A DNA stretch of 64,000 bases from Amphiura filiformis (GCF_039555335.1 NC_092642.1:9000752-9064751), one strand, 5' to 3'. Positions 34,033 to 46,776 are shown, counted from the stretch's first letter. Notes: a model not told the origin generated them from the letters alone. Numbers and translations: made by a program.

Positions 34033-34144
34033 AGTCCATATCGTGACAGACTTCAGAAAAATATACAATATGTGACTTTGGTTGTGCGCCATAGCACGAC
34101 TGACTATAGCGGTGCCCATGTTCCGCATCTCTATACTGCGCCAT
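34033..34144 (-). CDS. Candidate first coding exon, 37 codons, unknown gene
   Basis: I do not recognise the protein. On the minus strand the start GTCACAATGGC has A at -3 and G at +4, a good initiation context. The frame MAQYRDAEHGHRYSQSCYGA continues with QPKSHIVYFSEVCHDMD and reaches the strong donor ACT|GTAAGT, leaving one base of the next codon. The segment is GC-richer than its neighbours and uses a wide codon set including several CpG codons. There is no signal peptide or membrane segment; it is polar and rich in His, Tyr and Cys. Upstream in-frame codons are also open to 34258, so an earlier start (MTDFCNHF...) is possible, but its context is weaker. The downstream exon is not identified. 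Confidence 0.4.
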
Positions 34145-35024
34145 TGTGACAAGATTGCACTCTGAAGTTCTAGAAAGGACAAACTTGGCCAAAAGGTCAA
34201 TTTGGACACAACTGCACAGTCTCAGTGCAACCAGAAAGTGGTTGCAAAAGTCTGTCACTTTTTTTCATGTAGTTTTCTCAGTCGTCAACCCAGAGAGTTG
34301 CTCCCCACTCCAGCACAATTTGCATCCCTGCTGGTCCCTCCCTCATGAAATTCTGTGTATCTACACAGGGCATGCACTAATATCTTCTTGAATATTATGT
34401 TTGGATATTTTGACTGCATTTTGATATGGCTTGCTCCATCCAACACAGCAAATTGCCAAACATCATGTGCCGAAAAGTTACCCTAACGGAATGTATATTA
34501 AAGAACATCTTTCAAGGCAGATTTAAAGATGCGTGACATGGCCAATCTCTAAGTGGCAAGGATATAAGACCTAATTTTAACAGGTATTAATAATGAAAAG
34601 GACGGGAGTTAAGATGGAGGTTTGTTGGCAGCCGGTGAATCATGACAGGTCTTGGTGGCAGCTGGGGACACGAGGAAATTGATAAGATGCATGTCAACTC
34701 AAGAAGGGGTAAAATTGATTCTTTTATGGTTTCTTTGAAAGTTTGTGGAGAGAGTCTTGACCGGGAGTCTTGACTGTATTGTGCAATGAATGATCTTTCT
34801 TGAGAATGTTGAGCAATTTTCATGAGATGACACAAAATTATTGCCAAAGCTAGATTTGAGCAAATTTGAAGTTTCCTGTCTTTGCGGAATATTTAGTTTT
34901 ATATATGTGGTAGTTCTATGAAATTCTCTCTCTCCCTTCAGATAGCATCCGTTAGGCACTGCTGTGGTCCTCGCCGGGGTCCTCGCTGCTGAAATTTCAC
35001 ATCCATTCATCTCTTGCCAAATAC
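34145..35024. other. Non-coding or 5' flank, nothing recognised
   Basis: Long minus-strand frames at 34587-34847 and 34699-35091 overlap here in two frames and run into the repeat at 35025. They lack splice signals and recognisable motifs, so I do not call them genes. Confidence 0.4.
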
Positions 35025-35232
35025 AGTGGCGTAGATTTCTTTTTGACATTGGGAGGGGGTTGGAAAAAATCCAGCACCTTTTTGCGACCAAGTAAGTTCA
35101 TGGCACAAATTGGCATTAATCAGTAACCCACATAGAGGAATCAACATCGGGGGATGATTGTATGGACCATCCCTCCCTGGCAAAATATTGGGGGGATTTA
35201 TCCCCCCATCCCCCCTGGGATCTACGCCAAAT
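35025..35232. mobile_element. hAT-like element, CAGTGGCGTAGAT type
   Basis: The left end CAGTGGCGTAGATT faces GGGATCTACGCCA at the right. The right terminus lacks the final CTG. The right-hand portion (CCTGGCAAAATATTGGGGGG ... GATCTACGCC) also occurs at about 40450-40500, so it is a mobile family. Confidence 0.5.
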
Positions 35233-35244
35233 ATGTGGCACGAT

Positions 35245-35345
35245 GGGGTTAAGCGTGGGTCATCCTATTGAGGTGGGCACCAACCATGATGGGGGCAGGG
35301 GGACCAGGCCTAATTTTCAAATCAATTGGGAGGGGGGGGGCACGT
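35245..35345. repeat. Fragment of the GTGGGTCATCC / GGGGGGCAC repeat
   Basis: Contains AGCGTGGGTCATCCTATTG, GGGCACCAACCATGATGGGG and a terminal G-run with GGCACGTGCC. Related to 4583-4681 and 17812-17930. Confidence 0.55.
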
Positions 35346-37020
35346 GCCAATGAAGGAGTAACCCAATTTTTTGTTATCATGATCACACATACTACTTTTT
35401 TGTGATTCACATGTGTAAGATTCTGACTTGTCTATTGACAAAGAGGTGCACCTAGTGCTCACACACACAGAGGAAATTAACAAGATGCCAACCAAGGATG
35501 GGGCAAAATTGTCTTAATTTACTATGTCAGGTATCGGAGACGGCATTCAATTTTTGACAGTTCTATACAGAGATCAGGATGTCAGAGTTTTAAAGAGCTC
35601 TTGCTAGGCTTTCCTGATAGTTGAGGGCACCTGGGAAGAGTAACTTCTCTCTCAGGCCTACTGCAACGATGGCAAGAGCAGTGGTGAATGCAGGTTTTAA
35701 AAAGTGGACCTTTTTTTTTTTTTTTTCCGGGAGGGGGGTGTTGTGAAAAGTTGACCTTCTTCTAAAAATTTGGACCTTTTTGATCAATAAAGCGTAAAAA
35801 CCGGGAATATGTTTGGCACTTTTTTATACTTTTGCAAAGTTCTGTGAATGGGCCTGGGCAAGAATATGGTTGTGAGGGACATTCTCTTTTGTTTTTGGAT
35901 TGATGGCAATGATGGATCTGAATTTCAAAAATTTGCTTTTATCAAAAAATCTGACTAAAAATGAAATCTGAAAATGCCTAAAATCTTGCCATTTTCACCC
36001 AACATAATGGAGTTTCAGTGATATTCATTTCTGACTGGTAGTATACAAGCAAGACCTATGCCCCCACCACTTTCTTCAATGAATTTTGACACTACGTATG
36101 CTAATGTAGGCTATCTCATACAGGTATGATGGAAACTAGCCCAGTCATCTGCCTACTTCCATCCAATATAGTGGTTGTTTATGCTATTTCGAAATTCTTG
36201 ATGAGATCCTTCTACAGCAACTTTGACACTCATATTCTGACTTCGGGGCAACTATAGCAACTGGAGACAGTCACTGTGCCAGCAATGTTGGAACTTACCC
36301 AAATTCATGACTATTAAAGTTATCTTATGCAAGACTTGGCTGGAAATTGAAGACAGGTCCAATTCATTCATGATGCAATGTTGATTTCCTCTTGAGCAAG
36401 TCTCTGTTGAGAGTATTTAGTTAGGAAACTGTGGGAGTGAAGAAAGATGGAAAAGTGACTGTCAAGAGAATTTGAACTGACATTTAAATTTGTGGTTAAC
36501 TTGTTTCAAGTAATTCTGGATTTCATAATTCTGGATTTCAGGATGTGACAGCTCATGACACAGTTCTTCCACACTGTTCTGTCTTCTATTTTGCCCTTCA
36601 TGAGGGATACACAAACATGGTGGAGTTGGTACTCTTCAGTCTTTGGGACTAATCTCTTTGGCTTTTCCATATCTCAAATAAAAGTATTATATTTGAAAAC
36701 AAGAAATGGCTTTAAAAAAGACAATGCCATGGATTAAGTTCATGTTTCATAATTTTACATTGACAAGTACTTGGAATACTAGTAATTTTTTGTGTGTGGC
36801 AACTGCACAGCTATTAAACCGGGTAGAAAATATTGTTACAACAAAAAGACCTCTACATCACCATGGGCTAATTTTCTGCAATTTTTCAAGAACCTGAAAC
36901 CTTTCAAAAATTACTATGTAGGCCTATAGTTACATGTAGCATCACCTAAAAGCCTAAAACGTAATTTGGAGCATACTGCTCTAGAACCCCAACATCCTGC
37001 CCTACATATCGAGGGATCTG
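35346..37020. other. Non-coding, nothing supported
   Basis: Includes a T18-like run at about 35710-35727 and the GGACCTTTTT-type low-complexity segment around it. No gene signal. Confidence 0.5.
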
Positions 37021-37280
37021 TACAAGAAGGCCATATCTGCAATAGCTGCCCTATAGACATTTGACAATTTATGCATTTTAGAATTGAAGACCGAATTAAA
37101 AGACTGGTTTGCATCTGACGTCAGGGCAAAGGTGGAGTGTGATTGGTTGCTGACCTGCGCAGTATGGCATTTTTGGTATAGTTTACAGGACATCATACGC
37201 AAACTAATATTTGATCTTCAATTATATACTTAACTAAGAATGTGACACCTGGCAGCTATTTCAGATGGGGTCTTCTTGAA
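37021..37280. mobile_element. Palindromic MITE (long copy)
   Basis: TACAAGAAGGCCATATCTGC and AATAGCTGCC at the left face GGCAGCTATT and CAGATGGGGTCTTCTTGAA at the right. Pairing continues around AATTGAAGA / TCTTCAATT. The shortened relative is at 1565-1683. The middle contains TGACGTCAGGGCAAAGGTGG. Confidence 0.7.
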
Positions 37281-38860
37281 CTCAACCACTTGATATTTAT
37301 ATCCCATGTCTATTTTGTTTCTATTTCCTGCAGGGAAAACAAACAAGCAAATTTGTGTGCAATTTTAATTCAATACTCACATTTCGCTAGTTCAATAATC
37401 ATTTCATAATCTCTGGGAATGTATTTACAAAGTGCATGCAGGTTTGCCATATTACATATTACATGTAAACCGTAAGTGAAATCTTCTTAAATGTTAAAAT
37501 AACATAAAGAAAATCTTGTTGCTTCATTTAAAAACAAAAATCAGTGCCTCTGTATGTTTACTTGCATGTCTGGCACGGGGCATTACAAAATCTTTGTATG
37601 AATAAAGCTGTTGCTGCATGGCGTATACGATGTAAATGAGCAATGCTGGGGGCACGTGTTTTGTCGTTTAAAAGGTGCTTGTCAGCTTGTATCTTCTGTT
37701 GTTTTTGTGATATAGGCCTATGTATTTATTTATTTATCAAAACATTCTACTTTTGTGTGTATCTAGTACCCGGGGACTAAGGGGCACATCAACATGGGTA
37801 TGTATGCTCCCTGCTGATAGAAGTGGTGCACAGGTCTTTGGCAGCTAACGGCATATCTTTAGAAGGGAGTCTTTCAGAGCTGCAAACTATAGAAATTAAG
37901 GATTGTTCTTGGCTTTCTGTTGAAAATTACCCTAAAAAAATCAGAAATGAGATGAATGAGCAATTTGGGGGTCCTTTGAGAGATAAAAGACCAAAATCAA
38001 GGGTCTTTCAGTGGTCTATTTTGGTCTGTAATTTTAAGGGTCTTTCAGAGCTGTGCAGTCCAAAAATAGCAGGGTTTTCCCATGGGACATATCCAATATG
38101 GTTATTTGTAGCTATTTGTGAAGTGCCCCCCTAGTATAAAATAGTTGAAATATGTTTATTACATGACATTTTTCATTGTTTTTCCTTTCTTGTAGTTCAT
38201 TGGATTTGTCTCATCCTCATTGTTGATAACAGTGAAGTAACAGTCTGCTGCAAAATTGTATATTTCTATCCTGGTAAGGAAGGCTCATATACACCGAAAC
38301 TGAATATTGTACATTATTGTATGGGGTTATTTTTGCCTACAGAATTGTTTGCGATTTCTGATAAATTGGACCTTTGTATATGTTGGTGTTTGACCAGTGA
38401 TGCCATGCCGAGGGGTGGGGGTGGGGTGACAGGGCACAGTGATATTAATTTGCTTCTGCCAATCAACCCCCCACCCATGATTGGTTATAGAACATAATAG
38501 GCCAATTCATCTGGTGCATTCATCATAGAAAAAGTATTGCAGAAGATGGAAAAATATTACTTTCTACAACTTGAGGCAAAAAGCAACTTGTCATTTATTT
38601 GACATGGTATCTCAGGAAAGTAAGTTTCCTATATATTACCATAGATTTTAAAGTACTCGAGGTAAACTTAATATAAATCTGATGTATTTAAAATCTATGA
38701 TATTACTGAGATTCAACTTTTGAGCCAGTTTGTATGTTTGAAAGTGAAAAACTAACCATAGGACATGCTGTTTTATTGCTGTGTTCAGAAATTTCAATCA
38801 TCGTGACATATCGTAAACCAATTGTTTCTGAGTTTGTTTAATAGTTGATGTCAGATATTA
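37281..38860. other. Non-coding; dispersed repeat near 37770-38130
   Basis: 37770-38130 starts CCCGGGGACTAAGGGGCACA and ends GAAGTGCCCCCCTAG, resembling dispersed elements with G-rich and C-rich ends. GGGTCTTTCAG recurs three times inside. The 103-codon frame across it is not supported as a gene. Confidence 0.45.
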
Positions 38861-39219
38861 CAAATAGCCCAAAGAGCAATGGAAAGGAAGATTACCTTAA
38901 GGGATAAAATTAAGAACACTGAAATAAGACGTCAAACTCAAGTCAAAGACATTATGGTGAAACTCAAAGAAGCGAAATGGAGATGGGCAGGTCACCTTGC
39001 ACGAAGGGAAGATAACAGATGGACTAAACGGCTTACAGAATGGCAACCAAGAACAGGGAAAAGATCAAGAGGAAGACAGAAGAGGAGGTGGCGTGATGAC
39101 ATTACTGCCTACATGGGACCTACATGGACAAGAAATGCAAGAGACAGAGAACAGTGGAAGAATCATGAAGAGGGCTACGTCCAACAATGGTCGAACACAG
39201 CCTGGTGAGGTGAGGTGAG
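38861..39219 (+). mobile_element. 5'-truncated non-LTR retrotransposon (LINE) end with target duplications
   Basis: The open frame reads IAQRAMERKITLRDKI, NTEIRRQTQVKDIM, then KWRWAGHLARREDNRWTKRL, TEWQPRTGKRSRGRQKRRWR and DDI, and ends ...REQWKNHEEGYVQQWSNTAW. This is the characteristic C-terminal end of the endonuclease/reverse transcriptase polyprotein of many animal LINEs (W-x-W-A-G-H-x-A-R, then W-P-R-x-x-x-R-x-x-G-R-P/Q). It remains open to its natural stop at 39208. Relative to the usual RAMER-x-MLGI-x-LRD pattern a few residues after MER are missing. The 3' tail is GAGGT repeated. GTCAGATATTA (38850-38860) is repeated exactly at 39220-39230, marking an 11-bp target duplication. Clade is uncertain. 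Confidence 0.92.
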
Positions 39220-39824
39220 GTCAGATATTAACTAGGTTTTTTTTATCGCTGGCTCCGATAGTTTAAGTTTATTTTAAGTCAGCTGTCTGTGATGTGAATT
39301 TAATATAATTCTTTTGTTTTTTTAGGTAGACTTACATATTTTTCACCATGATGTAAAATCATCAGTGCAATTTGTCATTTATCTTCCATGGCCATGGTAA
39401 AAATCTGCCAATCAATAAAAGCATTAATCTATCTATTTTGGGCTTCAACTTTAATCAATTTTTAACTTGACTTTTATGCACATGCATAGATTTATCGGGT
39501 ATTAGCACTAGTAATCTGGTATAACAGTAGTCTTCATCGCAGTCTCTGTCCACATGTCAACTTGCCTTGGAGCAGTAGCATCAAGAATAGTATGCCTCCT
39601 CCAGCCTCTGCCCCATGGCAGCACAACAACAATTAATTTTAGGGGGGGTGGGGGTGGAATCAGAAAAATTGCTCCAAAAGTTGGTGATTTTTGGCTAAAA
39701 ATATTGAAATTTGAACTAATAATAGTTAAAGTAAGTAGTAATTAATTTAAACAATAATGCCTTGGAGTTCTGGATTTGGGGCATCAGCTTACCCTGTACA
39801 GTCATAATCTGCTAGATTATCATA

Positions 39825-41411
39825 AATAAAAATTCCTTTAAAAAAGGAATGGGGCGCCCAATGTGAGCTTGGACGATATGGTGAATTCCATGGTGTGTAG
39901 ATTTGGTATTATAATGATTTTTCTAGGGAAGAGTAGAAGATGATCAAATGCAAGAGAAATGTGTTTGATTGGGGAAGGTGTATGACAGGACCGTTTTGGA
40001 TGAAATAAATGGGAATGAAGCTTTACGTGTCAATTTGCGATTATGTGGGTGGGGATTTCTGTTTTGGGACCTATTGTAGTGAGAACATTGCTTTGGATAT
40101 TGAATATGGTTGAATTTCGTTATGCAGGGGTATATGATGAATAGTGCTTGGACGTGATATGGTGAATTCCATGGTGTGTAGATTTGGTATTATAATGATT
40201 TTCCTAGGGAAGAGTAGGAAATGATCAAATGCAAGAGAAATGTGTTTGATTGGGGAAGATGTATGACAGGACCGTTTTGGATGAAATAAATGGGAAAGAA
40301 GCTTTCGTGTCAATTTGCGATTATGTGGGGTGGGGAAAAATTCTGTTTTTGGGACCTATTATAGTGAGGATATTGCTTTGGATATTGAATATTGTTGAAT
40401 TTCGTTATGCAGGGGTATATGATGAATAGTATAGAAGACACAAAAAAGTAAGCTCCCTGGCAAAATATGGGGGGTTATCCCCACCCGGGATCTACGCCTA
40501 TGTTGACCAATAGAAAACGTTAAGTTTTTATAAATGTATAACGTCTGTGATACATATACATCATCTACTTGCTAATACACTGAAAATCAAATAGAGATGA
40601 AAGATAAACAGGAAGAGTCTTTCAAAAAGACACAGTTCACGAATCAGGTGTATAGTCATTTGTTGTAACTTTCCATTTTCATATCTAACCTACTCTGCAC
40701 TAATCTTACAATAATTCGTGATTTGAGGCATAATGATACCTACATCCTGACTCTGACATCTCCTCAGCAAACAAACGTTCCAAGTCAATTATACTATGCA
40801 AATAATAACATCATTGGCCTATTTGATTTGATTTGTTCAGGTTGTGACAATCTAATTAAGATAACATCTAATTAAGCAAACATTACTGGGTACTATGGAC
40901 CACAAGAGTCTCATCCCAATGGCATAGTCCAATAACCTCAATTACATAATCATAGTGCAAAATTTGACCTCAAGTTGCAGAATAGAGTTTGTGTACCCAA
41001 AGGATGAATGTACAAATGTATTAGGGTTTAAGAACTGTTCCCATGATAGATGAGCATGTTGTGGATCCTAGTGTATGGTCAAATGTCACTGTCTATCGGG
41101 TTCTAAGACACACAGTAAACTGGTTAAAGGCATACAAAGGTCAAAGGTCTGGATTTATTAGGTGTTTTTATAAGTCCATTAATTTTGTATTTTAAACAAA
41201 GAATATACGCTCAACATTTTATCCCGTCCATATCAGAAAACAATAATAAAATAAAATCCTAACAAATTGTGGTTTTATTTCTGAGTTGGGCACATATGGG
41301 CATAATTTTAGCAAAACAATTGCGAAGTAAATCTAGCAAGAGTGAAATTAGAAGCTTTTCACAAATTCATGCCTATATAGGGGCGCCCGCTTAAGGCGGG
41401 CGCCCCAAAAA
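39825..41411. mobile_element. 1.6-kb repeat element with GGGCGCCC hairpins, copy 1
   Basis: Begins AATAAAAATTCCTTTAAAAA then GGAATGGGGCGCCC. Ends with an exact 11-bp hairpin GGGGCGCCCGC / GCGGGCGCCCC and CAAAAA. Homologous along most of its length to 51091-52840. Inside, a segment of about 280 bp starting GATATGGTGAATTCCATGG is tandemly duplicated (39877 and 40157). A fragment of the 35025 element (40450-40500) is inserted. Helitron-like termini were considered but no CTRR end is visible, so the class is open. Confidence 0.7.
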
Positions 41412-42764
41412 GCTGTTTCACTGTAAATTCATACAAACCAGGCTGTAGCAGTCTCCATCGTAGCAGTCAGCCACTTGAGGCAGAGACAAAAAATTCCCGG
41501 TTGCATCATTCTGACCCATATTTTCCGTGGGATATATATGCCTACACGATAGGCTGTACCATTTTATTTTTGAGAGTGACATGCATAGCATGTAAAAAAC
41601 TGGTATTTTAAACTATTTTGGCTCATGATCGTGGTGAACTTTGGTGGAAAACAGGCTTCTTTCCCCTTTTCTTTTCCTTTGCCTCCACAAATTTCTCTTT
41701 CGTTTTTTGTCAGAAGGGGCACTTTATCAGAGGGGTACTCTGCCCCTCCCGCCCCTAACTATGCTACTGATGGTATACAGGTGATGTACTCACCTCTTTT
41801 CCTCCACCCAACATGCCCAAGTGACGCCGCCTCAGGTTAAGTTTCTGTCCCATCCCTGTTCCTAAACTTTGACCCATCTATACCGTCGTGTGTCAGGTAT
41901 CTGATACCACATGAAATCAGGCTGCATCAAAGGCTACACTTCACCCTTAATGCACTTTTCTGCCTTAGGGTACATTTCATCATGGTTTAAAATTTGATCA
42001 TCATCATGATGATATTGATTGATATTTCATGTTTTATTCAAACAAATAACACTTTGATGCTACAATCTTGTTGTGCGCTAATTGGCTTAGTTCATTAGTT
42101 CAGTTTCATTGATCTTTATGACCTGAAGCTTAATGGCACGCGATGAGTCCATCATGCCCTGACCACCACAACAAGACAGTCCGGAAGACAGTACCTGACA
42201 TGATATGAAGGATTTGACACTTAATGGTTTCAGGATTTACCACCAAATTCAAGGCATTTCCTATTATTTTCCTAATTAAACCTTGTCAAGAACCACCATT
42301 ATGAAACAAGTTTGCAAATACACTCATTACCAGTGAGAGCTGAGTGTTTTTCTCAGTCCAAGGGGCAAAAGCCTGTTTGGTTTTGTCCTAGCTACATCAT
42401 GTGCATGGAGGGGAAACATAATGCATGGGCTGGGGGTTCAACAACACTAGCAATTTTTGTTTCTCGGTCCCAACTTCAACTAAAATATTTTTACAGAGGG
42501 GCATCTGCCACATCCTGAGCATGCTATGTTTACACCATGTGTTTGCAACAGTGGCGTATCCAGGTTTTCGGAACCAGGGGGGCGCAACTTGTAAATGTAT
42601 AACGACTGGTTTGCAATACTTTTCATCTCAATTTAATGTTCGTTTTAAAAGAGTGTGCTTTTTGACTGTAAATTTAAATTAAAATGTATACTATAAAATA
42701 ATTGGTTACAGCTCATTATATCAAAATTTGCCATGCCGAAGGTTCACTATGCAATAACGTTTCC
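41412..42764. other. Non-coding; solo transposon-end fragments
   Basis: CAGTGGCGTATCCAGG at about 42550 is a hAT-like left end without a partner. CCCCTAACTATGCTACTGATGG at about 41752 is a right-end relic. No gene supported. Confidence 0.45.
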
Positions 42765-42830
42765 TATGTTGAATCTAACCCTAACCTTAACCTAGCCCTA
42801 AATCTAAATCTAGCCCACAACCGCACCCTA
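42765..42830. repeat. Degenerate CCCTAA-type repeat
   Basis: Reads AATCTAACCCTAACCTTAAC then CTAGCCCTAAATCTAAATCTAGCCC, a degenerate telomere-like array of about ten hexamers. It follows GCCGAAGGTTCACTATGCAA, which may be a transposon end as at 29236. No inverted partner was confirmed. Confidence 0.6.
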
Positions 42831-45800
42831 TACTATGTCCCAACAATACACCCGTGTAAATTCACAAAAGTGCACGTCAGTCACATTACACAATACGCAA
42901 AGCGCTGTTCGCGAAGATGCCGCACCCAGCTGTGTGTACGCCATTCTAAATCCATGATGTTATGAGTCCCGCCTATTACAAGCTGATCAGTGTATAGCTA
43001 ACCTTATTTCATATTCGACATGGGAACCATATTTTGGTCATAGCAAACCATCAACATAGGGGGTGGAGACCAAAATATTGATATACCACTTCAGTTGAAT
43101 GAATTTCTAACTGCATCAATATGGGTGCGTATGTGTTCAATATTTTTACTCACAAGGTTTTAAATTCATATTGCACTTTTCATTCATTGAACCACACCGT
43201 CATTAGTTCATAGTAGACGTTATTGATGGCATATGAGTTACGCCATTTTTGTGCGTAATTGCAAACATGTGGCACGAGTGGTCCACCCACTGAACAGAAG
43301 TTGCCATTCATAAATGTTTTTTTCGTTATAATTTTACCTAATGAACATCAATTTGATATCTGATTGCAGGTTTCTCTGTGAACAATGCTGTGATTTGTGT
43401 CCTTAAATATTTGATTAGAGTCAGGAAATTATTTGAAAAAATTGAATAATTTTAATTAATTTAAAAACAGGGACATATAAATTGACAGCTTATGCTGAGT
43501 TTCTGTCAACTTAGTAGGCCCTGGTATACATCATGCCGCAATATCATGTTCTTTTCCTTTTTCTCTTTTGTAAAGGGAAGAAAGGTTCAGTATAAAACAC
43601 ATTAAAGAAGTCTGTCTAGACTTTTCAAAGAAAACAAAATAGCCTGGGCAAACTACATTTGAACAAGAAACAGATACAAACACAATTTAGCCTTTTTAAG
43701 AAGAAAGTCCATGCCTGTGGTGAATGCTGAAGAAACTGTTGCCTATGATCAGTATACTGTTTTGATGCCCCCAAACAAACAAAAATACAAACAAACAGAT
43801 GATATGTTGAACAAACTTGCATTCTAGAACTAGAAACATAATCATGATAATGATCTTGCCTGTCATCAAATTGTATTACCAATTTTGTCCCCACAAGTGG
43901 ACCAGAATGCCGCCAGTGAATCCATTGTTATTGTTGTCTGATAATATGCCTGCAGATGTGAGAAAAGGGAAAAACAAAGGCTTTAATTGGATTCAAGAAT
44001 GAAATGTACCTTTAAATAATAACTTGATGCTGTTTACTGGTCAGACAAATCTATTCTGGGAACCTACAATGCTCAGAATACATGTCCTGTCTATATATAG
44101 CCACGAACATTTCTAAGTTTATATCATGGCTATGAGTAGTTTTCACAAATGATTATATTCGTTTCAATAAGCAATGTCATAATGCGGCCACAGTTAGTTT
44201 GCAGAATATTGCTGAAATAGCTGCCTTTTGTTTTATTTTGAAATCTGTTGGTGCATGTATGTAACACAAATTCAGTTATTTTGCAGAATCAGGCCATAAA
44301 TAATGATCTAAATAAGTAATTTTTTAGTCTGTTAAGAACAACTTAATTAAGCCAAATAGTTTTTGGAATAGCTCAGTTAAAAGTCGGCCATCTGCAAATC
44401 AGACATTCGTGGCAGCTTTGGAAGGCACACCTGCTATAAACCTACCTGATATTAGCTGATTCCAAGTGGGAGCCCACAGCTACTGCAGGGTTATTCCGAC
44501 ATTGCCCTCTTCCTTTCTTGAGTGCACAAAATTCCTGAGGGTTCTCTTTACAAACACATTGAATTTGACTGAACATCATATATTTTTGCATAGTGTCTAT
44601 TGTTAGGACATTCCAGCCATGTTGTGCTGCATGTATATATAATTCAATGTGGCACAGCCATGGATCTGTAAAGAACTATGATTGCTGCCATTTGAATCCA
44701 GCCAACAAGTTATATTTCCAATGTGATTCAAGATATCTTTGCAGAATCATTTTTTAGGGTAAAACTCCAAATTGTTAACTGAAGGTCCCGGTTCAAACCT
44801 TGATGGTCAGTTTTTCACTGACAGTCATGTCATGTGGAGACATAGGTTAAGGATTGTCTATGCTGCTAACATAGCTCGAAATAACTTGAGCGGTTACCTG
44901 TTCTGACTACCGAAATAAGCTATGCGCACCATAAAATGTGGTTTCAAGTGGAAATATGTGAAACGCACATCTTTTTGCTTGGGGCTACATCTTGCCTTGC
45001 CAGATAAACAGTCCTCCATGCGTAAATGCCATTAGCCTTTTCAAGATATGGCAAACTTGGCGCTGCACAAAATGGGTAAAGTCTTTTGAATTTGCCGGGC
45101 TTTTTCTAATATCAAATTATACACAGATGCAAAAAATTAAATTTCTTGCAAACTGGGATAGACATGACATGCAGACAAACATGTTGAAAGTTACAGGTGT
45201 GACCTGGCTGCGACCGTTGTTGCCCACATTGGAGGTTATGTCACATATATTGATTTTAGCCAGTATACAAGGGCCTAGCGTACGCTTACTGATGAAATTA
45301 ACAGGAGTTGACAATACATTATGCGCACATGGAGTCTCAGTCTACACTGAAATCACAGTGATTTAAAACCAAATCAAAGCAGCCATTTTCCTTTTCTTGC
45401 ACTCATGCATTACACTTGGACCTATGTCGTGTTGTGTTTCATTCTTACATTTACCCCATCCCCTGAAGCAGACTGGTGCGCGTATTCACCACCAATACAC
45501 ACGACACAATGGACTATTCCTGTTTACACACTATGTTATGGTTTGCTTATAGAAAAGAAATCGTGACAACAATTTAGTGGCCAAAGGCAGTATTTGATCT
45601 TGGAACCTCTAGTCTACTCTTTGATAATTGAAAGAGTTCATAATGCTTGCCAATATTGCATAAAGAACTGATTGAGAATGACATAGCTGGTAAAGTATGG
45701 TTTTCCCACTTTTATGCATATCAATTACTTGTGTCCGTAGACGTTAATCTTAGGGGGAAGGGGGGACGTGTCCCTCAACCTTTTGGCAAAATGACCAATT

Positions 45801-46077
45801 TTCAGCACCCTTTTGACAATTCAGGCTGAATGCCCCTCCCCCCACGTTTCAAAACATATTGATGCTAATGTTTGTGTCTCAATGACAGGCGACACTGCAA
45901 AAACAGTGTTTAACATTAAAACACATTTCTTACCTTCACTTAATAAAACATAGAGTATTGATAGATAATATTTAGGCATCACACATTGATGTTTAGGAAT
46001 TTGATATGTAATGTTTAGCTTCTAAACATGTTTAGAAGCTTTTAGAAAGTTATTAGGCAGTTGAAAATGAAAAAATA
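42831..46077. other. Longest stretch without clear repeats; no gene confirmed
   Basis: The window's longest frame outside obvious repeats (44992-45366, +) lies here. It contains a possible acceptor CTTGCCTTGCCAG at 45002 and a donor ATGG|GTAAAG at 45073 bounding 71 nt, but the protein has no recognisable motif and the minus strand is also open. I see nothing else. Confidence 0.4.
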
Positions 46078-46384
46078 AAATAAATGTAGATATTTATATA
46101 GCGCTTTATGCCGTAAACAGCCTCAAAGCGCTTTACATTTATTCCGCCGTCATTAGAATATGTCGGAACCATGTTTGCAGCCTACAAGTGGCGCAGGGTC
46201 CATCAGTACAACGACTGTGACTACCCCTAACAGCTTCCCATTGCACCTGGGTGGGGTGAGGCAAGCGAGGCAAAGCGCCTTGCCCAAGGGCGCAACATGG
46301 TGATGGGACGGGAATCGAACCCACGCACGTCGAGCAAGCTCTCAGATTATGAGTCCAAGGCCGTAACCACTGAGCCACCATGCA
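46078..46384 (-). mobile_element. tRNA-derived SINE, apparently full length
   Basis: On the minus strand the head has an A box TGGCTCAGTGG and a B box GGTTCGATTCC. The anticodon-like loop is CTCATAA (anticodon CAT, as in tRNA-Met) on a five-pair stem. A variable region follows, and the body contains CCTTGGGCAAGGCGCTTTGC. The tail GTAAAGCGCTTTGAG ... GCGCTATATAAATATCTACA is shared with many SINEs mobilised by L2/CR1-like LINEs. The 3' flank is A/T-rich. No clear target duplication was found. The 80-codon minus-strand frame is a shadow. Confidence 0.88.
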
Positions 46385-46776
46385 TGTCCCAATGACATTG
46401 AAGCCAGTTGGTATAGCATTTTTACACTATTATTGCCCCCTTGTATTTATGCCTGCAACTTTGTGCTCATAATCCATCCAAACTGGGGTTCCATGGAAGT
46501 AATCCCAGGAGTAAAACGAAGACCCTGTAATTGTGCTGTAATCCATGACCAAGTGCTGAAGGCATGAAGACCATGCAGCTCAAAATTTCACCATATAAGC
46601 TACATTTTGTAATCACTTTCCCAGGCCATGAAATAAGGCTGTGGCACAGACTATAGTTCCGGAGATATTAATATTTTCCTGTTCCAGAAAACAATTGAAT
46701 GTAATTGAAATGTCAGATTTATCTTATTTCTTTGTGTTTCAAAATACTTCATCAGACATGACAGATATCTCAAAAT

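Noticed and set aside
34587..35091. Overlapping minus-strand frames of 86 and 130 codons
   Set aside because: Two overlapping frames, partly in a transposon end, without splice sites or motifs.
37823..38134. 103-codon + frame
   Set aside because: Lies inside a dispersed repeat with G-rich and C-rich ends and internal GGGTCTTTCAG repeats.
39825..41411. Helitron identity for the GGGCGCCC element
   Set aside because: There is a hairpin near one end, but no CTRR 3' terminus or TC start at the shared boundaries.
44992..45366. 124-codon + frame, the longest outside repeats, with a possible 71-nt exon at 45003-45073
   Set aside because: Both strands are open, no motif is recognisable, and the splice signals bound only a small part; not strong enough to call a gene.
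46139..46381. 80-codon minus-strand frame
   Set aside because: Coincides with the SINE and has no independent support.
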